Of a stretch of 47,146 bases of DNA, positions 16,364 to 24,364 are shown in pieces. Within the stretch, counting starts at the first letter, position 1. Every line of letters begins with the position of its first letter. The position numbers were made by a program, and so were the translations under genes. Where the stretch lies: the NCBI GenBank assembly GCA_015523565.1, contig WAKA01000009.1, forward strand, positions 1 through 47,146. Direction: 5' to 3'. The notes under the pieces are model-generated. The model was given only the letters and a program-made list of their open reading frames with translations. It was not told where the DNA came from and searched no databases. The stretch is from Candidatus Heimdallarchaeota archaeon. Lineage in GTDB: Archaea; Asgardarchaeota; Heimdallarchaeia; Heimdallarchaeales; Kariarchaeaceae.

Positions 16364-17590
16364 ATGAGTGAAGAAGACAAAGAAATTCAAAAAATTATTG
16401 ATGAACTCAATGAGGAGGAAATCAAGGAAATTCAAGAGGTGAAAACAGAGAAACAATCATTTGTCACGGATCATCCCATTGTTTCTCTTGTTATTGCGAT
16501 TCTAATATTTATTCCAATTGCATGGGTTTTTTCCGTATTCACTTTCACCAACTTGTTGCAACAGTTCCTTTTCTCTGTTGAAAGGGCTGCATTGTATGTA
16601 ATGGTGTGTGTAGGCTTAACCCTGACAACTAGAGTTCTTAAATTCGCAAACTTTGCACATGCGGAGTTCCTTACCATTGGTGTTTATACTGGTTTGGTTA
16701 TTACATCTTTCACAAATGCGTCTGAGATTTGTTTAGGGGATTTCTGCCTTGACAATATCTTTTTGCTATCCATTTTCATCTTCATCATCACGGGTGCATT
16801 TGCAGTTCTTGGTGAAAAACTAATTTTTGGTCCCCTAAGAAAAAGAAATGCCACTCCATTGTCGCTTATGGTTGCTTCAATTGGATTTGGTCTGGTCATC
16901 AGGCAACTCGTGTCTGACTTTTTCGGGGGTCGTGATCAAAAGATTGATCTTCAATATCCTCCTTTCTTTGATAAGGTTGGATCGAATCTTGAATCAATCC
17001 CTGTTTTGAAAATCTTCTCAATTTGGTTCAGTGAAAGAGTCGAATTCAGTATTATTGGAACAACAAAAGTTATTGCCTTCAATCGAAACATGGTTTGGAA
17101 AGTGACTATGATGATAATATTAGTGGTCTTACTCCAACTTTTGTTCAAGAAAACAACACTTGGGATTTCGATGCGAGCAACTGCCGATGATATTGATTTA
17201 GCACAAATAAGCGGAATCAATACCCAGCGCATCATTGATTGGACTTGGTTCATCGCGGGTGGTGTTACTGGTGTCGGTGCATTGTTTTTCTTGGGTCCCC
17301 AAGCATTTGTTCCATTCTCTGGCTTTGCACAACTTCTCATCATATTTGCAGTCGTAACCTTAGGGGGTTTTGATTCTTTTGAGGGGACAATTGTCAGTGC
17401 CTTCATCATCTCTGCAATTCAAACAATGACCATTCTCATCAATTCTAATTTGGATCCTGATAATCCGCTTGTTTTTTGGTCACCCAACAAGGATTGGAGC
17501 TTGGTTGGTCCCTTTGCCACAATTATTGTTGTTCTAATATTCCGACCAAGAGGGCTGTTCGGGTTGGTTGACCCCAAGTCAAAATTATGA
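16364..17590 (+). CDS. livH: branched-chain amino acid ABC transporter permease LivH
   Basis: Inner-membrane permease of the LivH family with about eight to nine membrane segments. Typical stretches are LTLTTRVLKFANFAHAEFLT near residue 90 and GISMRATADDIDLAQISGI, the EAA-like loop that contacts the ATPase. The ~30-residue N-terminus is highly charged (EEDKEIQKIIDELNEEEIKE) and coiled-coil-like, an addition to the bacterial form. ATG at 16364 with GAGGTGA 5 nt upstream is preferred to the GTG at 16355. Second gene of the operon. Confidence 0.88.
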   Translation: MSEEDKEIQKIIDELNEEEIKEIQEVKTEKQSFVTDHPIVSLVIAILIFIPIAWVFSVFTFTNLLQQFLFSVERAALYVMVCVGLTLTTRVLKFANFAHAEFLTIGVYTGLVITSFTNASEICLGDFCLDNIFLLSIFIFIITGAFAVLGEKLIFGPLRKRNATPLSLMVASIGFGLVIRQLVSDFFGGRDQKIDLQYPPFFDKVGSNLESIPVLKIFSIWFSERVEFSIIGTTKVIAFNRNMVWKVTMMIILVVLLQLLFKKTTLGISMRATADDIDLAQISGINTQRIIDWTWFIAGGVTGVGALFFLGPQAFVPFSGFAQLLIIFAVVTLGGFDSFEGTIVSAFIISAIQTMTILINSNLDPDNPLVFWSPNKDWSLVGPFATIIVVLIFRPRGLFGLVDPKSKL

Positions 17591-17600
17591 GGTGCCTATC

Positions 17601-19295
17601 ATGTACGAAGATACAGATATCCAAAAAATTCTTGAAAAACGAATTGTGAAAAAAGATCAAGGTTATTTGCGCATGCTTTTGGGATTGATAATACTTATAG
17701 CATTGCTCATTATTTTCCTTTGGGCCACATTCTCATCTGGTACTGACCGTAATAAACAATTCAACTTTGTTTTAAGCTCATTTACCCTTATTTTCATTTA
17801 TGCGGCCTTTGCCTTGAGCCTTAACCTTGAAGTCGGTTATGTTGGTCTGCCAAACTTCGGAAAAATTGGTTTCGTTGCTATCGGCGCGTATACTTTTGTG
17901 ATATTGGAAACTACTCAGGGTTCCAATCTTTTTGTCCATGTTTTTTGGTCCGTAATTGCAACGCTTATCTTTGGAGTGCTCATGACTTTACCATCTCTTA
18001 GGTTGAAAGAGGATTATTTTGCAATTGTCACTATTGTTGCAGGTGAAATTGTCCGAACAATTGTTCAGAATGAAGATAAATTTGGTGGTACTTCTGGTAT
18101 TAATTATGTAAATCCAATTTTCAAAAAGTATTCCGCGGATTCATTGGTGAAACACATTTTCATTAATTTTACTTCTTTCTTGTTTCTTCTTGTTATTGTT
18201 GCTATAACTGTTGTAATTGCAATATTTCAATATCGTGGATACCTTAAGGTTAACTCCTCAAAAAGAAGCATGGTTCGTACTTTGGAAAATGCTGACAAGG
18301 TATTTCTCTTTTTCATGCTCATAGGATTTATCATGAATTTTGCTGGAATTATGGATGATGGGCCATCCCTTGGACTTGATCTAATGCTTCTGCTAACATA
18401 TTTCTCAATAAAAATTGCTAAAGCTACTTTGAACATGATCGTTTCCGACAATAAACCAACGACAAATAATGTATTGGTTGGGATTTCTCCCCTCATTATC
18501 CCCATAATATCTATTGTTGTGTTCTTTTTGCTAAGATTCTCAAAAGGTGATACTGTAAGCATTATTTCAACTCCCAAGTGGTATACTGCAATTCTTTCCA
18601 TGTCAATCATGCTAATTGCATATGAGGTCATGAACATAATGGACATATCCCCCTTGGGACGAACATTAAAGGCAATAAGGGATGACGATACTAGTGCCGT
18701 TTCTGTTGGAAAGGGTCTCTTGATTAACAGGCTTAAAGGATTTGTCGTTGCAAGCTTTGTAATTGGATTTGTGGCACCATTTTTCGTGTTCTTTAATGCA
18801 GGTGTAACGCCTGAAACCTATCTGCCCCTTCTCACCTTTATCCTCTATATAATGATCATTATTGGTGGAACGGCTAACAACCGTGGAGTTGTCTTTGGTG
18901 CAGTGACCATCGAGTTGCTTATCTTGACAGCCCAAAGGCTCCAAAGCGTCAATAATGCATTCATACAAAACCTGTCCTACCCATGGGGACAAAAAGTGGA
19001 TCCCGTCAATTGGGCTTATATTATTACAGGAGTACTCCTGATTGTGTTTCTCATTTTTGCTCCTGAAGGATTTTTCCCTGAAAGAAAATACAACAATGAC
19101 AGGTATCTTGACGATCTTTACCTTGCAGACAGGGATGATGACATAGACAAAAGCAAATTCTTGTCAATGCTGGCAAAAGCCTCAAAATCTTCCCTTATCT
19201 ATGGTGAACCCAAGGAGGAAATTCCATCAAATTTCTTCAGCAACTTGTTGGATCAAGTAAAAAATAAATTCAAAGGAGGTTCTGAAAATGAGTGA
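17601..19295 (+). CDS. livM: branched-chain amino acid ABC transporter permease LivM, enlarged
   Basis: Second permease. LivM landmarks are LNLEVGYVGLPNFGKIGFVAIGAYT, LRLKEDYFAIVTIVAGEIVR, SPLGRTLKAIRDDDTSAVSVG and FAPEGFFPERK. At about 564 residues it is far longer than usual (300-400). Roughly 120-150 extra residues, including two or three hydrophobic segments, sit between the EIVR region and the coupling loop (about 215-345), and about 70 charged residues are added after the FAPEGFFPE end. The ATG at 17601 with GAGGTG 6 nt upstream is preferred over a TTG at 17568. It overlaps the LivG gene by 8 nt. Confidence 0.85.
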   Translation: MYEDTDIQKILEKRIVKKDQGYLRMLLGLIILIALLIIFLWATFSSGTDRNKQFNFVLSSFTLIFIYAAFALSLNLEVGYVGLPNFGKIGFVAIGAYTFVILETTQGSNLFVHVFWSVIATLIFGVLMTLPSLRLKEDYFAIVTIVAGEIVRTIVQNEDKFGGTSGINYVNPIFKKYSADSLVKHIFINFTSFLFLLVIVAITVVIAIFQYRGYLKVNSSKRSMVRTLENADKVFLFFMLIGFIMNFAGIMDDGPSLGLDLMLLLTYFSIKIAKATLNMIVSDNKPTTNNVLVGISPLIIPIISIVVFFLLRFSKGDTVSIISTPKWYTAILSMSIMLIAYEVMNIMDISPLGRTLKAIRDDDTSAVSVGKGLLINRLKGFVVASFVIGFVAPFFVFFNAGVTPETYLPLLTFILYIMIIIGGTANNRGVVFGAVTIELLILTAQRLQSVNNAFIQNLSYPWGQKVDPVNWAYIITGVLLIVFLIFAPEGFFPERKYNNDRYLDDLYLADRDDDIDKSKFLSMLAKASKSSLIYGEPKEEIPSNFFSNLLDQVKNKFKGGSENE

Positions 19296-20073
19296 TATCA
19301 TCTTTGAAGCTGAAAACATCCACAAGTATTTTGGAGGTGTAAAAGCGTTGCAAGGCGCAACTGTCCTTGTGGAAAAAGGAAAACTAACTTCCCTGATCGG
19401 TCCGAATGGAAGCGGAAAAAGCACTTTCTTTAATGTGATTACAGGTTTCCTTAAAGCGGAAGAAAATAGCGGCAAAATCATCTTCAAAAAACATAACATC
19501 AAAAACTTGCCACCAGAATACATCCCATGGCTTGGTATGGTAAGAACGTTTCAGCACACCCGCAATTTCCCCCAAATGACCGTTCTTGAAAACATGCTAG
19601 TCTCCCCCAAAAAACAAGTCGGTGAAAGCCTAATCTGGAGTTTTCTAGCCAAACCAATCTGGCAAAGGGAAGATGCAGTCAATGTGAAAAAGGCATTGCA
19701 AATCCTTGATTTTCTTGAAATTGCCCATGTCATGGATCACTTGGCCAGCGAACTGTCTGGTGGTCAACAAAAGCTGTTGGCGATAGGCAGACTCCTTATG
19801 ACTGCTCCATCATTGCTTTTGCTCGATGAACCTGTGGCAGGTGTTAACCCTACCCTTGCCAATAAAATCTTTGACCAAATTATCAATTTGAAAGAAAAAC
19901 AGGGAATAGATGTTCTTTTGATTGAACATAATATGGATGTTGTCATGTCCTTCTCAGACCATATCTTTGTCATGGCAGAAGGAAGGGTCATTGCGGAAGG
20001 AGACCCATCAAGCATCCAAAAAGACAAGAAGGTTCTTGATGCATACCTCGGAGAAAGTCCAGACGAAGCATAA
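19288..20073 (+). CDS. livG: branched-chain amino acid ABC transporter ATPase LivG
   Basis: Partner ATPase of LivF. Walker A GPNGSGKSTF, the LivG-typical MVRTFQHTRNFPQMTVLENMLV Q-loop region, signature LSGGQQKLLAIGRLLM, Walker B LLLLDEPVAGV and IEHNMDVVM are all present. A good AAAGGAGG ribosome-binding site lies 8 nt before the ATG, inside the end of livM. Last gene of the operon; T-rich sequence follows the stop. With the divergent binding protein the importer is complete. Confidence 0.92.
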   Translation: MSDIIFEAENIHKYFGGVKALQGATVLVEKGKLTSLIGPNGSGKSTFFNVITGFLKAEENSGKIIFKKHNIKNLPPEYIPWLGMVRTFQHTRNFPQMTVLENMLVSPKKQVGESLIWSFLAKPIWQREDAVNVKKALQILDFLEIAHVMDHLASELSGGQQKLLAIGRLLMTAPSLLLLDEPVAGVNPTLANKIFDQIINLKEKQGIDVLLIEHNMDVVMSFSDHIFVMAEGRVIAEGDPSSIQKDKKVLDAYLGESPDEA

Positions 20074-20284
20074 TCTGTGCTTCTCTTAAATTGCTGCTCT
20101 TATTTGTTTATTTTAATTTTACCTACTCGATTCTCCTTGTTGTAATAAAAAAATTTCAAGTTTTTGGCACCTTTGAACTCTGTAATCAAATTTTCTAATT
20201 TTCTACCATCTTGTTAGGTACCTCCAAAAAGTTTAATAAGGGGTGGTCTGAAATATTGCTTTTAAGGTAATTCGGTGAACTGAT
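20074..20284. other. intergenic region between livG and the aminotransferase gene
   Basis: This 211-bp gap is T-rich just after livG (runs such as TTATTTGTTTATTTTAATTTT near 20100-20120), which may end liv transcription. TATA-like GTTTAATAAG at 20231-20240 could serve the aminotransferase, whose start is preceded by GGTGAA. No gene or RNA seen. Confidence 0.35.
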
Positions 20285-21607
20285 ATGGTAACCGCAGATG
20301 TTGTCGGTGGCAAAAAATATGATTTTGACCATCTTTCAAATTATCTGAACCCCCATATGAAGGGTTTTGAAAAATCACCCACTCTTGCAATCAATGAACT
20401 GTCCAGAGAAATGGAAATGCAGGGGATGAAGGTCTACAGATTCGGATTTGGTCAATCTCCTTTTCCTGTTCCCAACTTCATGGTCAAGGAATTGCAGAAC
20501 TATGCAAAAGAAAAGGATTATTTGCCCGTCGAAGGGCTCCCTGAACTCAGGGAAGCCGTCGCAAATTTCTACAGGGAAGTAAAAGGCATTGAAGTCGAAT
20601 GGAATCAGGTGCTTATCGCCCCTGGCTCAAAACAACTTCTTTTCCTCATCCAATTCGTCCTAAATGCTGAACTCCTTATTCCTGTACCATGTTGGGTGAC
20701 TTACATCCCCCAAGCAAAACTTTTAGGTAGGCAAGTCCACACCTTCATGACTTCTGCCGACAACAACTGGGAACTGGATCCTTTTGAACTCGAAGAATAT
20801 CTGCAATCCACTTCCAATACCCCAAAACTTCTTCTTCTCAATTATTACAACAATCCCACAGGAACCGAAGCTCATGCCAAAAACCTAATGAAAATTGCCG
20901 AAATTGCAAGAAAATACGGTGTTGTTGTTGTCTCTGACGAAATTTATGATCGACTCACATTTACAGACAACTACTCATCGATCGTAAAATATTATCCTGA
21001 AGGAACAATCATTAGCAGTGGACTGTCAAAATGGGCTGGTGCTGGTGGATGGAGACTTGGAACCTTTATTTTCCCAAAACGCCTTGGGGAAATCCAACGG
21101 GCATGTGCTGTCCTTGCTTCTGAAACTTACTCCTGTGTTGCCGCGCCCATTCAATATGCAGGCGTTGCGGCCTATAATGATAGGGATCGGATACACAAAT
21201 ATATCTCTAAATCCGTCAAGATTCTCAAGCTTATTTCATCTTATTGCTCCATGAAGCTTGTACAAGCAGGAATCAGAGTCAATCCTTCTGCTGGAGCATT
21301 TTATCTTTTCATTGATTTCGAAAAACTCAGGGACAAACTTCTTGCCAAAGGTGTCCATACAAGTATTGAACTAACGCACACCTTGCTTCAGGAAACAGGA
21401 GTTGCTCTACTGCCAGGCACCGCTTTTGGAATGCCTCCTGAATCATTGACTGCACGTTTGGCTTATGTGGACTTCAATGGAGCACACGCTTTAGAAATGC
21501 TTGGAAATTACCTTGAGTATGATTCTGACAAAGATTTCCTTATGGAAATCGCCCCCAATGTTGTTGAAGGAATTGATGCACTTACTGAGTGGGTCGAAAC
21601 TCTCTGA
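20285..21607 (+). CDS. class I/II pyridoxal-phosphate aminotransferase
   Basis: PLP-dependent transaminase of fold type I, aspartate/aromatic aminotransferase-like. The cofactor region shows NYYNNPTGTEAHAKNL, VVVSDEIYDRLTF (Asp and Tyr contacting PLP), the Schiff-base Lys in SGLSKWAGAGGWRLG and a C-terminal Arg in ESLTARLAYVDF that binds the substrate carboxylate. At 440 residues it has an extended N-terminus (about 40 residues) before the usual start. It lies next to the amino acid importer, so transamination of imported branched-chain or other amino acids is plausible but not shown. Confidence 0.88.
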   Translation: MVTADVVGGKKYDFDHLSNYLNPHMKGFEKSPTLAINELSREMEMQGMKVYRFGFGQSPFPVPNFMVKELQNYAKEKDYLPVEGLPELREAVANFYREVKGIEVEWNQVLIAPGSKQLLFLIQFVLNAELLIPVPCWVTYIPQAKLLGRQVHTFMTSADNNWELDPFELEEYLQSTSNTPKLLLLNYYNNPTGTEAHAKNLMKIAEIARKYGVVVVSDEIYDRLTFTDNYSSIVKYYPEGTIISSGLSKWAGAGGWRLGTFIFPKRLGEIQRACAVLASETYSCVAAPIQYAGVAAYNDRDRIHKYISKSVKILKLISSYCSMKLVQAGIRVNPSAGAFYLFIDFEKLRDKLLAKGVHTSIELTHTLLQETGVALLPGTAFGMPPESLTARLAYVDFNGAHALEMLGNYLEYDSDKDFLMEIAPNVVEGIDALTEWVETL

Positions 21608-21620
21608 AAATACTCTACAA

Positions 21621-21755
21621 ATGGCTGATAATCAATCCAAAACTAATCAATATCCATTTTCAATTAAAAAAAATATTTCAATCAAATCTTACTATGAATC
21701 ATCACAAAATGCAGGGCAAAACCGTCTGAAGCCAGTTTGTCTAGGGACTGAATAA
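21621..21755 (+). CDS. possible small protein, unknown
   Basis: A 44-codon frame from ATG 14 nt after the aminotransferase stop to TAA at 21753-21755, polar and rich in Asn, Ser and Lys (starts MADNQSKTNQYPFSIKKN). Its stop is directly followed by a hairpin, which would place it at the end of the aminotransferase transcript. No family recognised and no ribosome-binding site; chance is quite possible. Confidence 0.2.
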   Translation: MADNQSKTNQYPFSIKKNISIKSYYESSQNAGQNRLKPVCLGTE

Positions 21756-21772
21756 GTTTTTCACAAAAACTT
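21754..21772. terminator. hairpin between convergent genes
   Basis: The perfect inverted repeat AAGTTTTT-CAC-AAAAACTT gives an 8-bp stem with a 3-nt loop and T-runs on both strands. It lies between the plus-strand aminotransferase transcript and the 3' end of the minus-strand gene at 21778, so it could terminate transcription from both sides. Confidence 0.5.
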
Positions 21773-21777
21773 GACAT

Positions 21778-22590
21778 CTATGCAATCCATGAATCATTAT
21801 GAACAAAAAATTCATGGAATATGTGGGATATAGTTTTTACCGAAAAATTTATTCGACCGTTTATGTCTATCTTTGGTCCAGCCAGAACAAAACTAGAACC
21901 CAAAAAGCAGTTATGCATTGAGACCCAATCCAGACCTCCATAAATGCTGGGTTTATTTGGAAAAATTCTACAGGAGTTAAATGCAAGACTTCTTAACTTA
22001 TTTGGAATTGAATCCAAAAATATGTCTGACAAAAAGAACGACGCTCGTCTCCATTCATATCCTGAAACAATTTCTACTCCTTTTAGTTGCATTGCAATAT
22101 TTAGCTTCTTTAATTTCCCAAAAGAAAGATCAAATGTACCGCTGCCCTTCGAATTTGAGACATGCAAAACCTCCAACGAACTAGGAAGAGGTGGCCATTC
22201 CTCAACATCAACATGGTCTAGTGTAATTTTCAAAACACGCAAGTAATTTAATTCAAAAACATTCTCTGGAAAAAAAGTAAGTGGTTGATAACCATAAAAA
22301 CCTATAACATGTCCTTTTTGATTCAATGTTAATTTCCATGCGGCCTGACCTCTTTGGTTCATAACATAAACATTTCCCTTAATGTCCGAGGAATTATATT
22401 CTTCTTGCCATTTCAACAAATCCAGTGTTCTTATTGAATTGAACTTCCCCTTATTGACAAGTGAAATTCCCTCAATCATTCGGACATATGCATGAAGATC
22501 TTTCAAAATCTCATTTTCCTTTTGATCAATCTTGACGGATACTCTTTCACCTGTTTTTTCATCTACCAATGGGAGATAGAAATCTGCCAT
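21778..22590 (-). CDS. leucine-rich-repeat-like protein, unknown
   Basis: Function not recognised. The N-terminal ~60 residues are charged and helical (LVDEKTGERVSVKIDQKENE). From about residue 95 on there are irregular LRR-like units: PLTFFPENVFELNYLRVLKI, EEWPPLPSSLEVLHVSNS, LSFGKLKKLNIAM, IPNKLRSLAFNSC. No signal peptide or membrane segment. LRR proteins usually bind other proteins, but no partner is suggested by the neighbours. TATA-like sequence lies just upstream of the start at 22590. Confidence 0.55.
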   Translation of the reverse strand: MADFYLPLVDEKTGERVSVKIDQKENEILKDLHAYVRMIEGISLVNKGKFNSIRTLDLLKWQEEYNSSDIKGNVYVMNQRGQAAWKLTLNQKGHVIGFYGYQPLTFFPENVFELNYLRVLKITLDHVDVEEWPPLPSSLEVLHVSNSKGSGTFDLSFGKLKKLNIAMQLKGVEIVSGYEWRRASFFLSDIFLDSIPNKLRSLAFNSCRIFPNKPSIYGGLDWVSMHNCFLGSSFVLAGPKIDINGRINFSVKTISHIFHEFFVHNDSWIA

Positions 22591-22859
22591 TGTATATATT
22601 GACTCCGTTTACATATTAAAGTATTCTTTATGATCAAATTACATGTTATTTACCTTTTTCCTCTCTCTTTAAGAATCATCGAAATGTTGGTTCAAATGAT
22701 AAATGGTTATTTTAACTAAATGGGTTTTTAATGTGTTTAAATTCATCTGTACATCTATCTCAAAAACTTTCTCACAAAATGAGAAAATCAATCCTTATCC
22801 ACAAGTAAACTTTCCTAAGTCTTAAATACAAAAAAATAAAAGCAAAAAACAGAGGAATT
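22591..22859. other. divergent intergenic region upstream of EF-1A
   Basis: This 269-bp AT-rich gap separates the LRR-like gene and EF-1A. It holds the EF-1A TATA box and, about 35-50 bp further upstream, the perfect inverted repeat TTTCTCA-CAAAA-TGAGAAA (22768-22786), an operator-like site. No gene seen. Confidence 0.4.
22821..22829 (+). promoter_or_regulatory. TATA box of the EF-1A gene
   Basis: CTTAAATAC is centred about 35 bp upstream of the ATG at 22860. Transcription would start near 22850 and leave a leader of about 10 nt carrying the GAGGA ribosome-binding site. Confidence 0.5.
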
Positions 22860-24152
22860 ATGAGTTCAAAGAAACCTCACTTGAACCTAGTTATCATCGG
22901 TCACGTCGACCATGGTAAGTCAACCATGACTGGTCACCTCCTATATCTTGCAGGAGCAATCGACCAGAGAACAATGGATAAATATGAAAAAGAATCTGAG
23001 AAAATCGGAAGGGGAACCTGGAAGTTTGCATGGGCTCTCGACAAACTGAAGGAAGAGCGTGAAAGAGGTGTGACTATTGATATTGCCTTCTTTAAATTCG
23101 AGACGCCTAAGCAAGTTTATACCATTATTGATGCTCCTGGTCACCGTGACTTTGTCAAGAACATGATTACTGGTACTTCACAGGCAGATGCCGCTGTTTT
23201 GGTTGTTTCAGCAGAGAAGGGTGGTTTCGAGGCTGGAATTTCCGCACAGGGTCAGACACGTGAACATGCTTTATTGGCAAAGACCTTGGGTGTTGACCAG
23301 TTGGTCGTTGCTATCAACAAAATGGACACTGTCGATTTCTCACAGGATCGTTACAATGAAATCAAAGATGAAATTGGTTCCTTCTTAAAGGGTATTGGTT
23401 ACAAGATAGACAAAGTTCCCTTCGTTCCTGTCTCTGGTATTACTGGTGACAATCTGAAGGAACGCAGTGACAAGACTCCTTGGTACAAGGGTCCAACATT
23501 ATTGGAGGCATTGGACACATTCTCACCACCTCCCAAACCAACTGACAAGCCACTGAGACTGCCCATCCAAGATGTTTACACCATTACTGGTATTGGTACC
23601 GTTCCTTCAGGTCGTGTTGAGACTGGTACAATGAAACCTGGTGACAAGGTTGTCTTTGCTCCTTCAGGAAAGACAGGTACTGTCAACAGCATTGAGATGC
23701 ACCATGAGGCAATTCCAGTTGCTGAACCTGGTGACAACATTGGTTTTTCAGTTAAGGGTATCGGCAAGAAAGATGTAAGACGTGGTGATGTTGTTGGTCA
23801 TCCAGACAATCCACCCACTGTTGCAGAAGAATTCAAGGCCCAAGTCATTGTCATGAGACATCCTACTGTTATTGCCCCTGGTTACACTCCAGTTATTCAC
23901 ATTGGTACCTCACAAACCGCATGCACCTTTGCAGAGTTGGTGAGCAAGACAACAAAGGGTGCTAAGGTTGACAAGCCTGACATCTTGAAGAACGGTGATT
24001 CCGCAATTGTCAAGATGATCCCTGTCAAGCCATTTGTTGTTGAGTCCTTTAAGGACTTTCCACAGTTGGGTCGCTTTGCAGTTCGTGACATGGGTCAGAC
24101 AGTTGCTGTCGGTGTTGCAATGGAAGTCACAAAGAAGAAAGACTATCTATAA
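22860..24152 (+). CDS. tuf: translation elongation factor EF-1A (aEF1A)
   Basis: GTPase that delivers aminoacyl-tRNA to the ribosome. G1 GHVDHGKS (14-21), G2 RGVTIDIA (69-76), G3 DAPGH (91-95), G4 NKMD (153-156), G5 VPVSG. After G3 it has [16 protein letters not shown] (about 121-135), the segment shared by eukaryotes and TACK/Asgard archaea and absent from bacterial EF-Tu and most Euryarchaeota; this is the best phylogenetic marker in the window. At 430 residues it is full length. G- and C-optimised codons compared with neighbours suggest high expression. Confidence 0.97.
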   Translation: MSSKKPHLNLVIIGHVDHGKSTMTGHLLYLAGAIDQRTMDKYEKESEKIGRGTWKFAWALDKLKEERERGVTIDIAFFKFETPKQVYTIIDAPGHRDFVKNMITGTSQADAAVLVVSAEKGGFEAGISAQGQTREHALLAKTLGVDQLVVAINKMDTVDFSQDRYNEIKDEIGSFLKGIGYKIDKVPFVPVSGITGDNLKERSDKTPWYKGPTLLEALDTFSPPPKPTDKPLRLPIQDVYTITGIGTVPSGRVETGTMKPGDKVVFAPSGKTGTVNSIEMHHEAIPVAEPGDNIGFSVKGIGKKDVRRGDVVGHPDNPPTVAEEFKAQVIVMRHPTVIAPGYTPVIHIGTSQTACTFAELVSKTTKGAKVDKPDILKNGDSAIVKMIPVKPFVVESFKDFPQLGRFAVRDMGQTVAVGVAMEVTKKKDYL

Positions 24153-24364
24153 GCCTAATTTGATGTCTATCCTTTAATTTGATCATTTTTTGTCAAAACA
24201 ATATATTTTGTTATCTTATTGCAAATTTTGATTTCAATACACAGGTTGTCAATTTTTTGGAATTAGTTAATTGCTGATTTTAATTTGAAAATTTCGTTCA
24301 AAAATTTCTATTGGATGAATTTCCATTTGACAATTCATATTAATGTGATAAAAAAAATAGGGTT
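24153..24364. other. intergenic region downstream of EF-1A
   Basis: A 212-bp AT-rich gap. T-runs at about 24187-24193 and 24206-24212 are probable EF-1A termination sites. CATATTAATG at 24336-24345, 25 bp ahead of the next ATG, is a TATA-like element for the subtilase. No gene seen. Confidence 0.35.
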
